A program made the translations under genes and the position numbers. DNA of 64,000 bases, taken from assembly GCF_018294505.1 (NCBI RefSeq), contig NC_057800.1:174358396-174422395 (forward strand). The letters are read 5' to 3'. Positions 44,828 to 56,105 of this stretch are shown piece after piece (position 1 is the stretch's first letter; the number at the start of each line of letters is the position of its first letter). The DNA is from Triticum aestivum (lineage: Eukaryota > Streptophyta > Magnoliopsida > Poales > Poaceae). A model generated the notes under the pieces. It ran no database searches. It saw nothing but the letters and a program-made list of their open reading frames with translations, and had not been told where the DNA came from.

Positions 44828-46538
44828 TGTTGGGGAACGTAGCAGAATTTTAAAATTTTCTACGCATCACCAAGATCAATCTATGGAGTCATCTAGCAAC
44901 GAGGGAGAGAGGAGTGCATCAACATACCCTTGTAGATCACGCGCGGAAGCGTTCGAGAGAACGGGGTTGATGGAGTCGTACTCGTCGTGATCCAAATCAC
45001 CGATGACCTAGCGCCGAACGGACGGCACCTCCGCCTTCAACACACGTACGGTTGGGAAGATGTCTCCTCCAACTTGATCCAGCAAGGGGGGAGGAGAGGT
45101 TTATGAAGATCCAGCAGCACGACGGCGTGGTGGTGGAAGCAACGGTGATCTCGGCAGGGCTTCGCCAAGCACAGGGAGACGGAGGAGTGTCACGGGAGGG
45201 AGAGGGAGAGGCCAGGGGCTAGGGTGCAGCTGCCCTCCCTCCCCCCCACTTTATATAGGGTCCCTAGGGGGGCGCTGGCCCTAGGAGATCCAATCTCCTA
45301 GGGGGGCGGCGGCCAAGGGTGGCTTGCCCCCCAAGGCAAGTGTGGCGCCCCCCACCCCTAGGGTTTCCAACCCTAGGCGCAGGGGGAGGCCCAAGGGGGG
45401 CGCACCAGCCCACTAGGGGCTGGTTCCCCTCCCACTTCAGCCCATGGGGCCCTCCGAGATAGGTGGCCCCACCCGGTGGACCCCCGGGACCCTTCCGGTT
45501 GTCCCGGTACAATACCGGTTACCCCCGAAACTTTCCCGATGGCCGAAACTTGACTTCCTATATCTAAATCTTCACCTCCGGACCATTCCGGAACTCCTCG
45601 TACGTCTGGGATCTCATCCGGGACTCCGAACAACTTTCGGGTTACCATATACTAATATCTCAACAACCCTAGCGTCACCGAACCTTAAGTGTGTAGACCC
45701 TACGGGTTCGGGAGACACGCAGACATGACCGAGACGACTCTCCGGTCAATAACCAACAGCGGGATCTGGATACCCATGTTGGCTCCCACATGCTCCTCGA
45801 TGATCTCATCGGATGAACCATGATGTCGAGGATTCGATCAATCCCGTATACAATTCCCTTTGTCAATCGGTACGTTACTTGCCCGAGACTCGATCGTCGG
45901 TATCCCAATACCTCGTTCAATCTCGTTACCGGCAAGTCACTTTACTCGTACTGTAATGCATGATCCCGTGATCAACCACTTGGTCACATTGAGCTCATTA
46001 TGATGATGCATTACCGAGTGGGCCCAGAGATACCTCTCCGTCATACGGAGTGACAAATCCCAGTCTCGATTCGTGCCAACTCAACAGACACTTTCGGAGA
46101 TACCTGTAGTGTACCTTTATAGTCACCCAGTTACGTTGTGACGTTTGGCACACCCAAAGCACTCCTACGGTATCCGGGATTTGCACAATCTCATGGTCTA
46201 AGGAAATGATACTTGACATTCGGAAAAGCTATAGCAAACGAACTACACGATCTTTGAGCTATGCTTAGGATTGGGTCTTGTCCATCCCATCATTCTCCTA
46301 ATGATGTGATCTTGTTATCAATGACATCCAATGTCCATAGTCAGGAAACCATGACTATCTTTTGATCAACGAGCTAGTCAACTAGAGGCTCACTAGGGAC
46401 GTCTTGTGGTCTATGTATTCACACATGTATTATGATTTACGGATAACACAATTATAGCATGAACAATAGACAATTATCACGAACAAAGAAATATAATAAT
46501 AACCATTTTATTATTGCCTCTAGGGCATATTTCTAATA
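44828..46538 (-). repeat. E10 3' LTR
   Basis: On the plus strand it runs from TGTTGGGGAACGTAGCAG to GGCATATTTCTAATA. On the coding strand it therefore begins TATTAG rather than TGTTGG. A minus-strand TATATAAA is at 45250-45257. A perfect inverted repeat around CCTAGGAGAT and ATCTCCTAGG lies near 45284-45305. Right of it, the minus strand CAAGTGGGAGAC (46539-46550) is the polypurine tract. Confidence 0.92.
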
Positions 46539-46570
46539 GTCTCCCACTTGCACTAGAGTCAGTATTCTAG

Positions 46571-47260
46571 TTACATTGTGATCAATCGAACACCCATGCA
46601 GTTCTGGTGTTGATCATGTTTTGCTCTAGGGAGAGGTTTAGTCAACGGATCTGCCACATTCAGGTCCGTATGTACTTTACAAATCTCTATGTCTCCATTT
46701 TGAACACTTTCACGAATGGAGTTGAAGCGATGCTTGATATGCCTGGTCTTCCTATGAAACCTGGGCTCCTTGGCAAGGGCAATAGCTCCAGTGTTGTCAC
46801 AAAAGAGAGTCATCGGGCCCTACGCATTGGGTATGACTCCTAGGTCGGTAATGAACTCCTTCACCCAGATTGCCTCTTGTGCTGCCTCCGAGGCTGCCAT
46901 GTACTCCGCTTCACATGTAGATCCCGCCACAACGCTTTGCTTGCAACTGCACCAGCTAACTGCCCCACCATTCATAATATACACGTATCCGGTTTGTGAC
47001 TTAGAGTCATCCAGATCTGTGTCGAAGCTAGTATCAACGTAACCCTTTACCACGAGCTCTTCGTCACCTCCATAAACGAGAAACATATCCTTAGTCCTTT
47101 TCAGGTACTTCAGGATATTCTTGACCGCTGTCCAGTGTTCCATGCCGGGATTACTTTGGTATCTTCCTACCAAACTTACAGCAATGTTTACATCAGGTCT
47201 GGTACACAACATAGCATACATGATAGACCCTATGGCCGAGGCATAGGGGACGACACTCAT
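46571..47260 (-). pseudogene. E10 RNase H
   Basis: Two open pieces separated by TAG at 46820-46822: 146 codons (YASAIGSIMYAMLCTRPD, TGYVYIMNGGAVSWCSCKQ, STCEAEYMAASEA) and 80 codons (LFCDNTGAIALAKEP, then THIKH-like and VADPLTKPL). This is the Ty1/copia RNase H, with Asp/Glu motifs visible. The stop stands just before GPMTLFCDN; Gln (CAG) is plausible there. Confidence 0.88.
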
Positions 47261-47413
47261 CTTTTATCTATCTTCTGCCGTGGTCGGGCATTGAGCCGTG
47301 CTCAATCTCGTACCTTGCAATACAGGCAAGAACCCCTTCTTTGACTGATCCATTTTGAACTTCTTCAATATCTTGTCAAGGTACGTACTCTGTGAAAGAC
47401 CAATGAGGCGTCT

Positions 47414-48622
47414 CTATATATCTCTATAGATCTTGATGCCTAATATATAAGCAGCTTCTCCAAGATCCCTCATTGAAAAACACTTGTTCAAGTAGGTCTT
47501 TATGCTTTCCAAGAATTCTATATCATTTCCCATCAACAGTATGTCATCCACATACAATATGACAAATGCTACATAGCTCCCACTCACTTTCTTGTAAATG
47601 CAGGCTTCTCCATAAGTCTGTGTAAACCCAAACGCTTTGATCATCTCGTCAAAACGAATGTTCCAACTCCGAGATGCTTGCACCAGCCCATAAATCGAGC
47701 GTTGGAGCTTGCACACCTTGTCAGCATTCTTAGGATCGACAAAACCTTCCGGTTGCATCATATACAATTCTTCCTGAAGGAAACCATTAAGGAATGCCGT
47801 TTTGACATCCATTTGCCATATCTCATAATCATAGAATGCGGCAATTGCTAACATGATTCGGATGGACTTCAGCTTCGCTACGGGAGAGAAAGTCTCATCG
47901 TAGTCAACCCCTTGAACTTGTCGATAACCTTTAGCGACAAGCCGAGCTTTATAGATGGTTACGTTACCATCCACGTCTGTCTTCTTCTTAAAGATCCATT
48001 TATTTTCTATGGCTCGCCGATCATCGGGCAAGTCAGTCAAAGTCCATACTTCGTTTTCATACATGGATCCTATCTCGGATTTCATGGTTTCCAGCCATTT
48101 GTCGAAATCCGGGCCCGCCATCACTTCTTCATAGTTCGAAGGTTCACCGTTGTCTAACAACATGATTTCCAAGACAGGGATGTCGTACCACTCTGGTGCG
48201 GAACGTGTCCTCGTGGACCTACGAAGTTCAGTAGCAACTTGATCTGAAGTTTCATGATCATCATCATCAACTTGCTCTCTAGTCGGTGCAGGCACCTCAG
48301 GAACATTTTCTTGAGCTGCGCCACTTACCGGTTCAAGAGGTAATACTTCATCAAGTTCTACTTTCCTCCCACTTATTTCTTTCGAGAGAAACTCTTTCTC
48401 TAGAAAGGACCCATTCTTGGCAACAAAGATCTTGCCTTCGGATCTGAGGTAGAAGATATACCCAATAGTTTCTTTAGGGTATCCTATGAAGACGCATTTT
48501 TCCGATTTGGGTTCGAGCTTTTCAGGTTGAAGTTTCTTGACATAAGCATCGCATCCCCAAACTTTTAGAAACGACAGCTTAGGTTTCTTCCCCAAACCAT
48601 AATTCATACGGTGTCGTCTCAA
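47414..48622 (-). CDS. E10 integrase C-terminus and reverse transcriptase
   Basis: 402 codons. Residues 1-100 finish integrase (KPKLSFLKVWGCDAYVKKL, VFIGYPKETIGY). An acidic linker follows, then the copia RT (NKWIFKKKTDVDGNVTIYKA, DVKTAFLNGFLQEELYMMQP, SIYGLVQASRSWNIRFDEM) with the intact catalytic VILYVDDILLMGND. It follows the gag-integrase frame after a one-base shift near 48590, so it is not independently started. It ends at 47414; the next 150 bases are badly damaged before RNase H. Confidence 0.9.
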   Translation of the reverse strand: MRRHRMNYGLGKKPKLSFLKVWGCDAYVKKLQPEKLEPKSEKCVFIGYPKETIGYIFYLRSEGKIFVAKNGSFLEKEFLSKEISGRKVELDEVLPLEPVSGAAQENVPEVPAPTREQVDDDDHETSDQVATELRRSTRTRSAPEWYDIPVLEIMLLDNGEPSNYEEVMAGPDFDKWLETMKSEIGSMYENEVWTLTDLPDDRRAIENKWIFKKKTDVDGNVTIYKARLVAKGYRQVQGVDYDETFSPVAKLKSIRIMLAIAAFYDYEIWQMDVKTAFLNGFLQEELYMMQPEGFVDPKNADKVCKLQRSIYGLVQASRSWNIRFDEMIKAFGFTQTYGEACIYKKVSGSYVAFVILYVDDILLMGNDIEFLESIKTYLNKCFSMRDLGEAAYILGIKIYRDI

Positions 48623-50258
48623 CGGATTTCGACGGAGCCCTATTTAAAGTGAATGCGGCAGTCTCTAAAGCATAGCCCCAAAAAGACAGCGGTAGATCGG
48701 TAAGAGACATCATAGATCGCACCATATCCAATAGAGTGCGATTACGATGTTCGGACACACCATTACGCTGAGGTGTTCCAGGCGGCGTGAGTTGTGAAAC
48801 TATTCCACATTTTCTTAAGTGTGTGCCAAATTCGTGACTCAAGTATTCTCCCCCACGATCTGATCGCAAGAACTTGATTTTCTTGTCACGTTGATTCTCA
48901 ACCTCACTCTGAAATTCCTTGAACTTTTCAAAGGTCTCAGACTTGTGTTTCATTAAGTATACATACCCATATCTACTCAAGTCACCAGTGAGGGTGAGAA
49001 CATAACGATAGCCACCGCGAGCCTCAACACTCATTGGACCGCACACATCAGTATGTATGATTTCCAATAAGTTGGTTGCTCGCTCCATTGTTCCTGAGAA
49101 CGGAGTCTTGGTCATTTTACCCATGAGGCATGGTTCGCACGTGTCAAATGATTCGTAATCAAGAGACTCCAAAAGTCCATCTGCATGGAGCTTCTTCATG
49201 CGTTTGACACCTATGTGACCAAGGCGGCAGTGCCACAAGTATGTGGGACTATCATTATCAACCTTACATCTTTTGGTATTCACACTATGAATATGTGTAA
49301 CATTACGCTCGAGATTCATTAAGAATAAACCATTCACCAGCGGAGCATGACCATAAAACATATCTCTCATATAAATAGAACAACCATTATTCTCGGATTT
49401 AAATGAGTAGCCATCTCGAATTAAACGAGATCCTGATACAATGTTCATGCTCAAAGCTGGCACTAAATAACAATTATTGAGGTTTAAAACTAATCCCATA
49501 GGTAAATGTAGAGGTAGCGTGCCGATGGCGATCACATCGACCTTGGAACCATTCCCGACGCGCATCGTCACCTCGTCCTTCGCCAGTCTCTGCTTATTCC
49601 GCAGCTCCTGCTTTGAGTTACAAATGTGAGCAACCGCACCGGTATCAAATACCCAGGAGCTACTACGAGTACTGGTAAGGTACACATCAATTACATGTAT
49701 ATCACATATACCTTTAGTGTTGCCGGCCTTCTTGTCTGCTAAGTATTTGGGGCAGTTCCGCTTCCAGTGACCACTACCCTTGCAATAAAAACACTCAGTC
49801 TTAGGCTTGGGTCCATTCTTTGACTTCTTCCTGGCAGCTTGCTTACCGGGCGCGGCAACTCCCTTGATGTCCTTCTCGAAGTTCTTCTTACCCTTGCCTT
49901 TCTTGAACTTAGTGGTTTTATTCACCATCAACACTTGATGTTCCTTTTTGATTTCCACCTCTGCTGATTTCAGCATTGAATATACCTCAGGAATGGTCTT
50001 TTCCATCCCCTGCATATTGAAGTTCATCACAAAGCTCTTGTAGCTCGGTGGAAGCGACTGAAGGATTCTGTCAATGACCGCGTCATCCGGGAGATTAACT
50101 CCCAGCTGAGTCAAGCGGTTATGCAACCCAGACATTTTGAGTATGTGCTCACTGACAGAACTATTTTCCTCCATCTTACAACTGAAGAACTTGTCGGAGA
50201 CTTCATATCTCTCGACCCGGGCATGAGCTTGGAAAACCATTTTCAGCTCTTCGAACAT
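48579..50258 (-). CDS. E10 gag, protease and integrase
   Basis: 559 codons. Residues 1-150: copia gag (LKMVFQAHARVERYEVSD, LPPSYKSFVMNFNM). Residues about 160-180: intact CCHC knuckle CFYCKGSGHWKRNC. Residues about 208-220: protease WVFDTGAVAHIC. Residues about 340-400: pre-integrase zinc domain (LWHCRLGHIGVKRMK, CEPCLMGKMTK). Integrase core with HTDVCGP, RSDRGGEYLS and NGVSEHRNRTLLD, so all three catalytic acids are present. It assembles the particle, cuts the polyprotein and inserts cDNA. The upstream gag part is cut off by a stop at 50268, and the frame is lost near 48590. Confidence 0.92.
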   Translation of the reverse strand: MFEELKMVFQAHARVERYEVSDKFFSCKMEENSSVSEHILKMSGLHNRLTQLGVNLPDDAVIDRILQSLPPSYKSFVMNFNMQGMEKTIPEVYSMLKSAEVEIKKEHQVLMVNKTTKFKKGKGKKNFEKDIKGVAAPGKQAARKKSKNGPKPKTECFYCKGSGHWKRNCPKYLADKKAGNTKGICDIHVIDVYLTSTRSSSWVFDTGAVAHICNSKQELRNKQRLAKDEVTMRVGNGSKVDVIAIGTLPLHLPMGLVLNLNNCYLVPALSMNIVSGSRLIRDGYSFKSENNGCSIYMRDMFYGHAPLVNGLFLMNLERNVTHIHSVNTKRCKVDNDSPTYLWHCRLGHIGVKRMKKLHADGLLESLDYESFDTCEPCLMGKMTKTPFSGTMERATNLLEIIHTDVCGPMSVEARGGYRYVLTLTGDLSRYGYVYLMKHKSETFEKFKEFQSEVENQRDKKIKFLRSDRGGEYLSHEFGTHLRKCGIVSQLTPPGTPQRNGVSEHRNRTLLDMVRSMMSLTDLPLSFWGYALETAAFTLNRAPSKSVETTPYELWFGEET

Positions 50259-50267
50259 CTCATATGC

Positions 50268-50546
50268 TTAGTGTCTCTCAAAACGCTTTTGGGGCCCCGG
50301 TTCTAAGCTGTAAAGCATGCCGCACTGAACGAGGGAGTAATCATCAGCACGTGACTGCCAAGCGTTCATAACGTCTTGGTTCTCTGGGATAGGTGCGTCA
50401 CCTAGCGGTGCTTCTAGGACATAATCTTTCTTGGCAGCTATGAGGATGATCCTCAGGTTTCGGACCCAGTCCGTATAGTTGCTGCCATCATCTTTCAGCT
50501 TGGTTTTCTCTAGGAACGCGTTGAAGTTGAGGACAACATGGGCCAT
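50268..50546 (-). CDS. E10 gag N-terminal part
   Basis: 92 codons from ATG at 50546 (MAHVVLNFNAFLEKTKLKDD) with the copia gag start motif YTDWVRNLRIIL. TAA at 50268-50270 truncates it just before the AYEMFEELK segment of the next frame. This ATG follows a 1.29-kb leader and matches the usual gag start of the group. Confidence 0.9.
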   Translation of the reverse strand: MAHVVLNFNAFLEKTKLKDDGSNYTDWVRNLRIILIAAKKDYVLEAPLGDAPIPENQDVMNAWQSRADDYSLVQCGMLYSLEPGPQKRFERH

Positions 50547-51833
50547 TTGATCTACAAGACATATTGTAAAGATTTTAGACTAAGTTGATGATAATTAAGT
50601 TCATCTAATCAAATTACTCAATGAACTCACACTCAGATAGACATCCCTCCAGTCATTTAAGTGAAACATGATCCGAGTTAACTAGGCCGTGTCTGATCAT
50701 CACGTGAGACGGACTAGTCAACATCGGGGAACATCTTCATGTTGATCGTATCTTCTATACGACTCATGCTCGACCTTTCGGTCTTCCGTGTTCCGAGGCC
50801 ATGTCTGTACATGCTAGGCTCATCAAGTCAAGCTAAGTGTATTGCGTGTGTAAATCTGGCTTACACCTGTTGTATTCGAACGTTAGAATCTATCACACCC
50901 GATCATCACGTGGTGCTTCGAAACAACGAACCTTCGCAATGGTGCACAGTTAGGGGGAACACTTTCTTGAAATTATTACGAGGGATCATCTTATTTAAGC
51001 TACCGTCGTTCTAAGCAAATAAGATGTAAAACATGATAAACATCACATGCAATCAAATAGTGACATGATATGGCCAATATCATTTGCTCCTTTTGATCTC
51101 CATCTTCGGGGCTTCATGATCATCATTGTCACCGGCTTGACACCATGATCTCCATCATCATGATCTCCATCATCGTGTCTTCTTGAAGTTGTCTCGTCAT
51201 CTATTACTTCTACTACTATGGCTAACGCTTTAGCAATAAAGTAAAGTAATTACATGACGTTTATGTTGACACGCAGGTCATAAATAAATAAAGACAACTC
51301 CTGTGGCTCCTGCCGGGTTGTCATACTCATCGGCATCCAAGTCGTGATTCCTATTACAAGAACATGATCAATCTCATACATCACATATATCATTCATCAC
51401 ATCCTTTTGGCCATATCACATCACAAGGCACATGCTGCAAAAACAAGTTAGACGTCCTCTAATTGTTGTTGCAAGATTTTACGTGGCTGCTATAGGTTCT
51501 AGAAAGAACGTTTCTTTCCTACGCCAAAACCACAACGTGATATGCCAATTTCTATTTACCCTTCATAAGGACCCTTTTCATCAAATCCGATCCGACTAAA
51601 GTGGGAGAGACAGACACCCGCCAGCCACCTTATGCAACTAGTGCATGTCAATCGATGGAACCAGTCTCACGTAAGCGCACGTGTAAGGTCGGTCCGGGCC
51701 GCTTCATCCCACGATGCCGCCGAATCAAGATAAGACTAGTAACGGCAAGTAAATTGACAATATCAACGCCCACAACTGCTTTGTTTTCTACTCGTGCATA
51801 GAAACTACGCATAGATCTGGCTCATGATGCCAC
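50547..51833 (-). other. E10 leader and primer binding site
   Basis: Non-coding on the minus strand between the 5' LTR and the gag ATG. Next to the LTR the minus strand reads TGGCATCATGAGCC (51820-51833), a changed initiator-Met primer site. Homologous to the E2 and E6 leaders. Small open frames on the plus strand are by-products. Confidence 0.75.
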
Positions 51834-53542
51834 TATTGGGGAACGTAGCAGAATTTTTAAATTTTCTATGCATCACCAAGATCAATCTATGGAGTCATCT
51901 AGCAACAAGGGAGAGAGGAGTGCATCAACATACCCTTGTAGATCGCGTGCAGAAGCGTTCAAGAGAACGGGGTTGATGGAGTCGTACTCGTCGTGATCCA
52001 AATCACCGATGACCTAGCGCCGAACGGATGGCACCTCCGCGTTCAACACACGTACAGTTGGGAAGACGTCTCCTCCAACTTGATCCAGCAAGGGGGAAGG
52101 AGAGGTTGATGAAGATCCAGCAGCACGACGGCGTGCTAGTGGAAGCAACGGTGATCTCGGCAGGGCTTCGCCAAGCACAGGGAGATGGAGGAGTGTCACG
52201 GAGGGAGAGGGAGAGGCCAGGGGCTAGGGTGCGGCTGCCCTCCCTCCCCCCACTATATATAGGGTCCCTATGGGGGCACTGGCCCTAGGAGATCCAATCT
52301 CCTAGGGGGGCGGTGGCCAAGGGTGGCTTGCCCCCCAAGGCAAGTGTGGCACCCCCCACCCCTAGGGTTTCCAACCCTAGGCGCAGGGGGAGGCCCAAGG
52401 GGGGCGCACCATCCCACTAGGGGATGGTTCCCCTCCCACTTCAGCCCATGGGGCCCTCCGGGATAGGTGGCCCCACCCGGTGGACCCCCGGGACCCTTCC
52501 GGTGGTCCCGGTACAATACCGATTACCCCCGAAACTTTCCCGATGGCCGAAATTTGACTTCCTATATATAAATCTTCACCTCCGGACCATTCCAGAACTC
52601 CTCGTATGTCTGGGATCTCATCCGGGACTCCGAACAACTTTCGGGTTACCGTATACTAATATCTCAACAACCCTAGCGTCACCGAACCTTAAGTGTGTAG
52701 ACCCTACGGGTTCGGGAGACACGCAGACATGACCGAGACGACTCTCCGGTCAATAACCAACAGCAGGATATGGATACCCATGTTGGCTCCCACATGCTCC
52801 TCGATGATCTCATCGAATGAACCACGATGTCGAGGATTCGATCAATCCCGTATACAATTCCCTTTGTCAATCGGTACGTTACTTGCCCGAGACTCGATCG
52901 TCGGTATCCCAATACCTCGTTCAATCTCGTTACCGGCAGGTCACTTTACTCGTACTGTAATGCATGATCCCGTGATCAACCACTTGGTCACATTGAGCTC
53001 ATTATGATGATGCATTACCGAGTGGGCCCAGAGATACCTCTCCGTCATACGGAGTGACAAATCCTAGTCTCGATTCGTGCCAACCCAACAGACACTTTTG
53101 GAGATACCTATAGTGTACCTTTATAGTCACCCAGTTACGTTGTGACATTTGGCACACCCAAAGCACTCCTACGGTATCCGGGAGTTGCACAATCTCATGG
53201 TCTAAGGAAATGATACTTGACATTCGGAAAAGCTACAGCAAACGAACTACACGATCTTTGAGCTATGCTTAGGATTGGGTCTTGTCCATCACATCATTCT
53301 CCTAATGATGTGATCCCGTTATCAATGACATCCAATGTCCATAGTCAGGAAACCATGACTATCTTTTGATCAACGAGCTAGTCAACTAGAGGCTCACTAG
53401 GGACGTGTTGTGGTCTATGTATTCACACATGTATTACGATTTCTGGATAACACAATTATAGCATGAACAATAGACAATTATCATGAACAAAGAAATATAA
53501 TAATAACCATTTTATTATTGCCTCTAGGGCATATGTCTAATA
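51834..53542 (-). repeat. E10 5' LTR
   Basis: Plus strand runs TATTGGGGAACGTAGCAG to GGCATATGTCTAATA, followed by the target duplication ATGCT. It differs from the other LTR by scattered transitions and small indels, denser in the first 500 bp. It supplies promoter and U5 to E10. Confidence 0.92.
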
Positions 53543-53547
53543 ATGCT

Positions 53548-53935
53548 TGTCCAAGTAAGGGCAGTACCCAAGCACCGGTCCACCCACATACCAAATTATC
53601 AAAGTACCGAACGCAAATCATATGAGCATGATGAAAACTAGCTTGACGATATTCCCATGTGTCCTTGGGAGCGCTTTACATCATATAAGAGTTTGTTCAG
53701 GCTTGTCCTTTGCTACAAAAAGGATTGGGCCACCTTGCTGCTCCTTATTTACTTTTGTTACTTGTTGCTCGTTACAAATTATCTTATCACAAAACTATCT
53801 ATTACCACTTATTTCAGTACTTGCAGAGAATACCTTGCTGGAACCCGCTTATCATTTCCTTCTGCTCCTCGTTGGGTTCGACACTCTTACTTATCGAAAG
53901 GACTAAGATAGATCCCCTATACTTGTGGGTCATCA
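53548..53935 (+). repeat. E9 5' LTR, right part
   Basis: Continues the E9 LTR after E10 (TGTCCAAGTAAGGGCAG) and ends CTATACTTGTGGGTCATCA, matching the E3 LTR end. Confidence 0.88.
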
Positions 53936-53946
53936 AGACTCTTTTC

Positions 53947-53965
53947 TGGCACCGTTGCCGGGGAG
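53947..53965 (+). other. E9 primer binding site (tRNA-Asp type)
   Basis: TGGCACCGTTGCCGGGGAG begins 11 bases after the LTR. It is complementary to the 3' end of plant tRNA-Asp as I recall it (TGGCGCCGTTGCCGGGGA) with one mismatch. Confidence 0.8.
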
Positions 53966-54041
53966 TGAAGCACATTTGGTAGGTGGAATTTGGTAAGGAA
54001 AAATTTATATAGTGTGCTGAAATTTACTGTCACTTATTACC

Positions 54042-56105
54042 ATGGAAAGTAATCCTCTGAGGGGCTTGTTCGGGGTATCTTCACCCCGACCAGTAGAGCA
54101 AAGAGTTGCTCCTCAACCTACTGAACCTACTGAAAATGAATATGAAAATGAAAATGCTTGCTTTGAAGTTCCTTCGGGTATGATAGAAAAACTGCTAGCT
54201 AATCCTTTTCTAGGAGATGGAACAAAACATCCTGATGAACATCTGATATATGTGGATCAAGTTTGTGGATTATTTAAGCTTGCATATGTACCCAGAGATG
54301 TTGTTAAGAAGAAGGTATTCCCTTTATCTTTGAGGGTAGATGCATCGACATGGTATAGGCTATGTGATGATATGAGGTCTTGGAATTACAAACGATTGAA
54401 ATTGGAATTTCATCAGAAGTTTTATCCTATGCATCTTGTTCATCGTGATCGCAATTATATATATAATTTTTGGCCTTGCAAAGGAGAAAGCATCGCTCAA
54501 GCTTGGGGGAGGCTTAAGTCAATGTTATATTCATGCCCCAATCATGAGCTCTCAAGAGAAATGATTATTCAAAAATTTTATGCTCGGCTTTCTGTAAACA
54601 ATTGCACCATGCTTGATACTTCTTGTGATGGCTCTTTTATGATGAAGACTATTGAATTCAAATGGGATTTATTGGAAAGAATTAAACGCAACTCTGAAGA
54701 TTGGGACCTCGACAATGGTAAGGAGTCAGGTATGACACCTAGTTTTGATTGTGTTAAATCTTTTATGGATACCGATATTTTTCGTAAATTTAGCACTAAA
54801 TATGGACTTGACTTTGAGATAGTAGCTTCTTTCTGTGAATCTTTTGCTACTTATGTTGATCTCCCCAAGGAGAAGTGGTTTAAATATCATCCTCCCATGG
54901 AAGTAAAAGTAGCTGCACCTATTAAAGTTGAAGAAAAGACTATTACTTATAATGATCCTATTGTTCCTACTTCTTATGTTGAGAAACCACCTTTCCCTGT
55001 TAGGATAAAGGATCATGCTAAAGCTTTAACAGTGGTTTGTAAAAGCAATATTAAAACATATACACCCCCTGAGCAAGTTAAAGTTGAACCTAATATTGCT
55101 ATTGTTAAAGATCTCTTGTCTGATAATATAGATGGGCATGTTATTTATTTATGTAATGAAACTGCTAGAATTGCTAAACCCCGTGATATAGATAAACCTA
55201 GACCTGTGGTAGGCATGCATGTTATTTCTGTTAAAATAGGAGACCATTGTTATCATGGCTTATGTGATATGGGTGCTAGTGCTAGTGCAATACCTTATTC
55301 CTTATACAAAGAAGTTATGCATGATATTGCACCTGCTGAGATGGAAGATATTGATGTCACAATTAAACTTGCCAATAGAGATACTATTTCACCAATGGGA
55401 ATTGTTAGAGATGTTGAAGTCTTGTGTGCGAAAACTAAATATCCTGCTGATTTTCTTGTTCTTGGTTCCCCACAAGATAGCTTTTGTCCCATTATATTTG
55501 GTAGACCCTTCTTAAATACTGTTAATGCTACCATAGATTGCAAACGAGATTTTGTTACTATCGGTTTAGATGATATGACTCATGAATTTAATTTTTCTAA
55601 ATTTAGTAGACAACACCGTGAAGAAGAATTACCTAGTAAGGATGAAATTATTGGTCTTGCTTCTATTGTCGTACCTCCTAGTGATCCTTCAGAACAATAT
55701 TTGCTAGACCATGAAAATGATACGCTTATGAATGAAAGAAGGGAATTAGATGAAGTATTATTTAAACAGGAACTTATTCTGAAAAACAATTTACCTGTTG
55801 AAATCCTAGGGGATCCTCCTCCACCCAAGGGTGATCCCGTGTTTGAGCTTAAACCGTTACCTGATACTCTTAAATATGCTTATCTTGATGAGAAAAAGAT
55901 ATATCCTGTTATTATTAGTGCTAACCTTTCAGAGCATGAAGAAGAGATATTATTGAAAACTCTGAAGAAGCACTGTGCTGCTATTGGGTATACTCTTGAT
56001 GATCTTAAGGGGATTAGTCCCACTCTATGTCAACATAAAATTAATTTGGAAGAAGATGCTAAACCAGTTCGTGATCAACGCCGGCTGAATCCTAAAATGA
56101 AATAA
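54042..56105 (+). CDS. E9 gag-protease polyprotein
   Basis: 687 codons from ATG at 54042, the first after the primer site. The gag core is at residues about 45-200 (NPFLGDGTKHPDEHLIYVDQ, VFPLSLRVDASTWYRL, WGRLKSMLYSCPNHELS). A protease domain lies at residues about 390-520 (HGLCDMGASASAIPYSLY with D-M-G, and PIIFGRPFLNTVNATID). The start of RT follows (IISANLSEHEEEILLKTLKK, HKINLEEDAKPVRDQRR). TAA at 56103-56105 cuts it before RT motif 1, where Glu is likely. I see no zinc knuckle. Confidence 0.88.
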   Translation: MESNPLRGLFGVSSPRPVEQRVAPQPTEPTENEYENENACFEVPSGMIEKLLANPFLGDGTKHPDEHLIYVDQVCGLFKLAYVPRDVVKKKVFPLSLRVDASTWYRLCDDMRSWNYKRLKLEFHQKFYPMHLVHRDRNYIYNFWPCKGESIAQAWGRLKSMLYSCPNHELSREMIIQKFYARLSVNNCTMLDTSCDGSFMMKTIEFKWDLLERIKRNSEDWDLDNGKESGMTPSFDCVKSFMDTDIFRKFSTKYGLDFEIVASFCESFATYVDLPKEKWFKYHPPMEVKVAAPIKVEEKTITYNDPIVPTSYVEKPPFPVRIKDHAKALTVVCKSNIKTYTPPEQVKVEPNIAIVKDLLSDNIDGHVIYLCNETARIAKPRDIDKPRPVVGMHVISVKIGDHCYHGLCDMGASASAIPYSLYKEVMHDIAPAEMEDIDVTIKLANRDTISPMGIVRDVEVLCAKTKYPADFLVLGSPQDSFCPIIFGRPFLNTVNATIDCKRDFVTIGLDDMTHEFNFSKFSRQHREEELPSKDEIIGLASIVVPPSDPSEQYLLDHENDTLMNERRELDEVLFKQELILKNNLPVEILGDPPPPKGDPVFELKPLPDTLKYAYLDEKKIYPVIISANLSEHEEEILLKTLKKHCAAIGYTLDDLKGISPTLCQHKINLEEDAKPVRDQRRLNPKMK

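Larger units (their letters stand above)
44828..53542 (-). mobile_element. E10: complete Angela/BARE1-type copia, nested in the E9 LTR
   Basis: 8715 bp on the minus strand with LTRs of 1711 bp (44828-46538, the 3' LTR) and 1709 bp (51834-53542, the 5' LTR). The target duplication ATGCT is at 44823-44827 and 53543-53547, and the E9 LTR reads on across it. It has primer site, leader, gag, protease, integrase, RT, RNase H and polypurine tract. Three main breaks (stop at 50268, shift near 48590, damage at 47270-47410) and TAG at 46820 disable it. Confidence 0.94.

Noticed and set aside
53947..53965. tRNA gene suggested by tRNA-like bases
   Set aside because: Only the 3' 18 bases are matched, in antisense, next to an LTR; it is a primer binding site.
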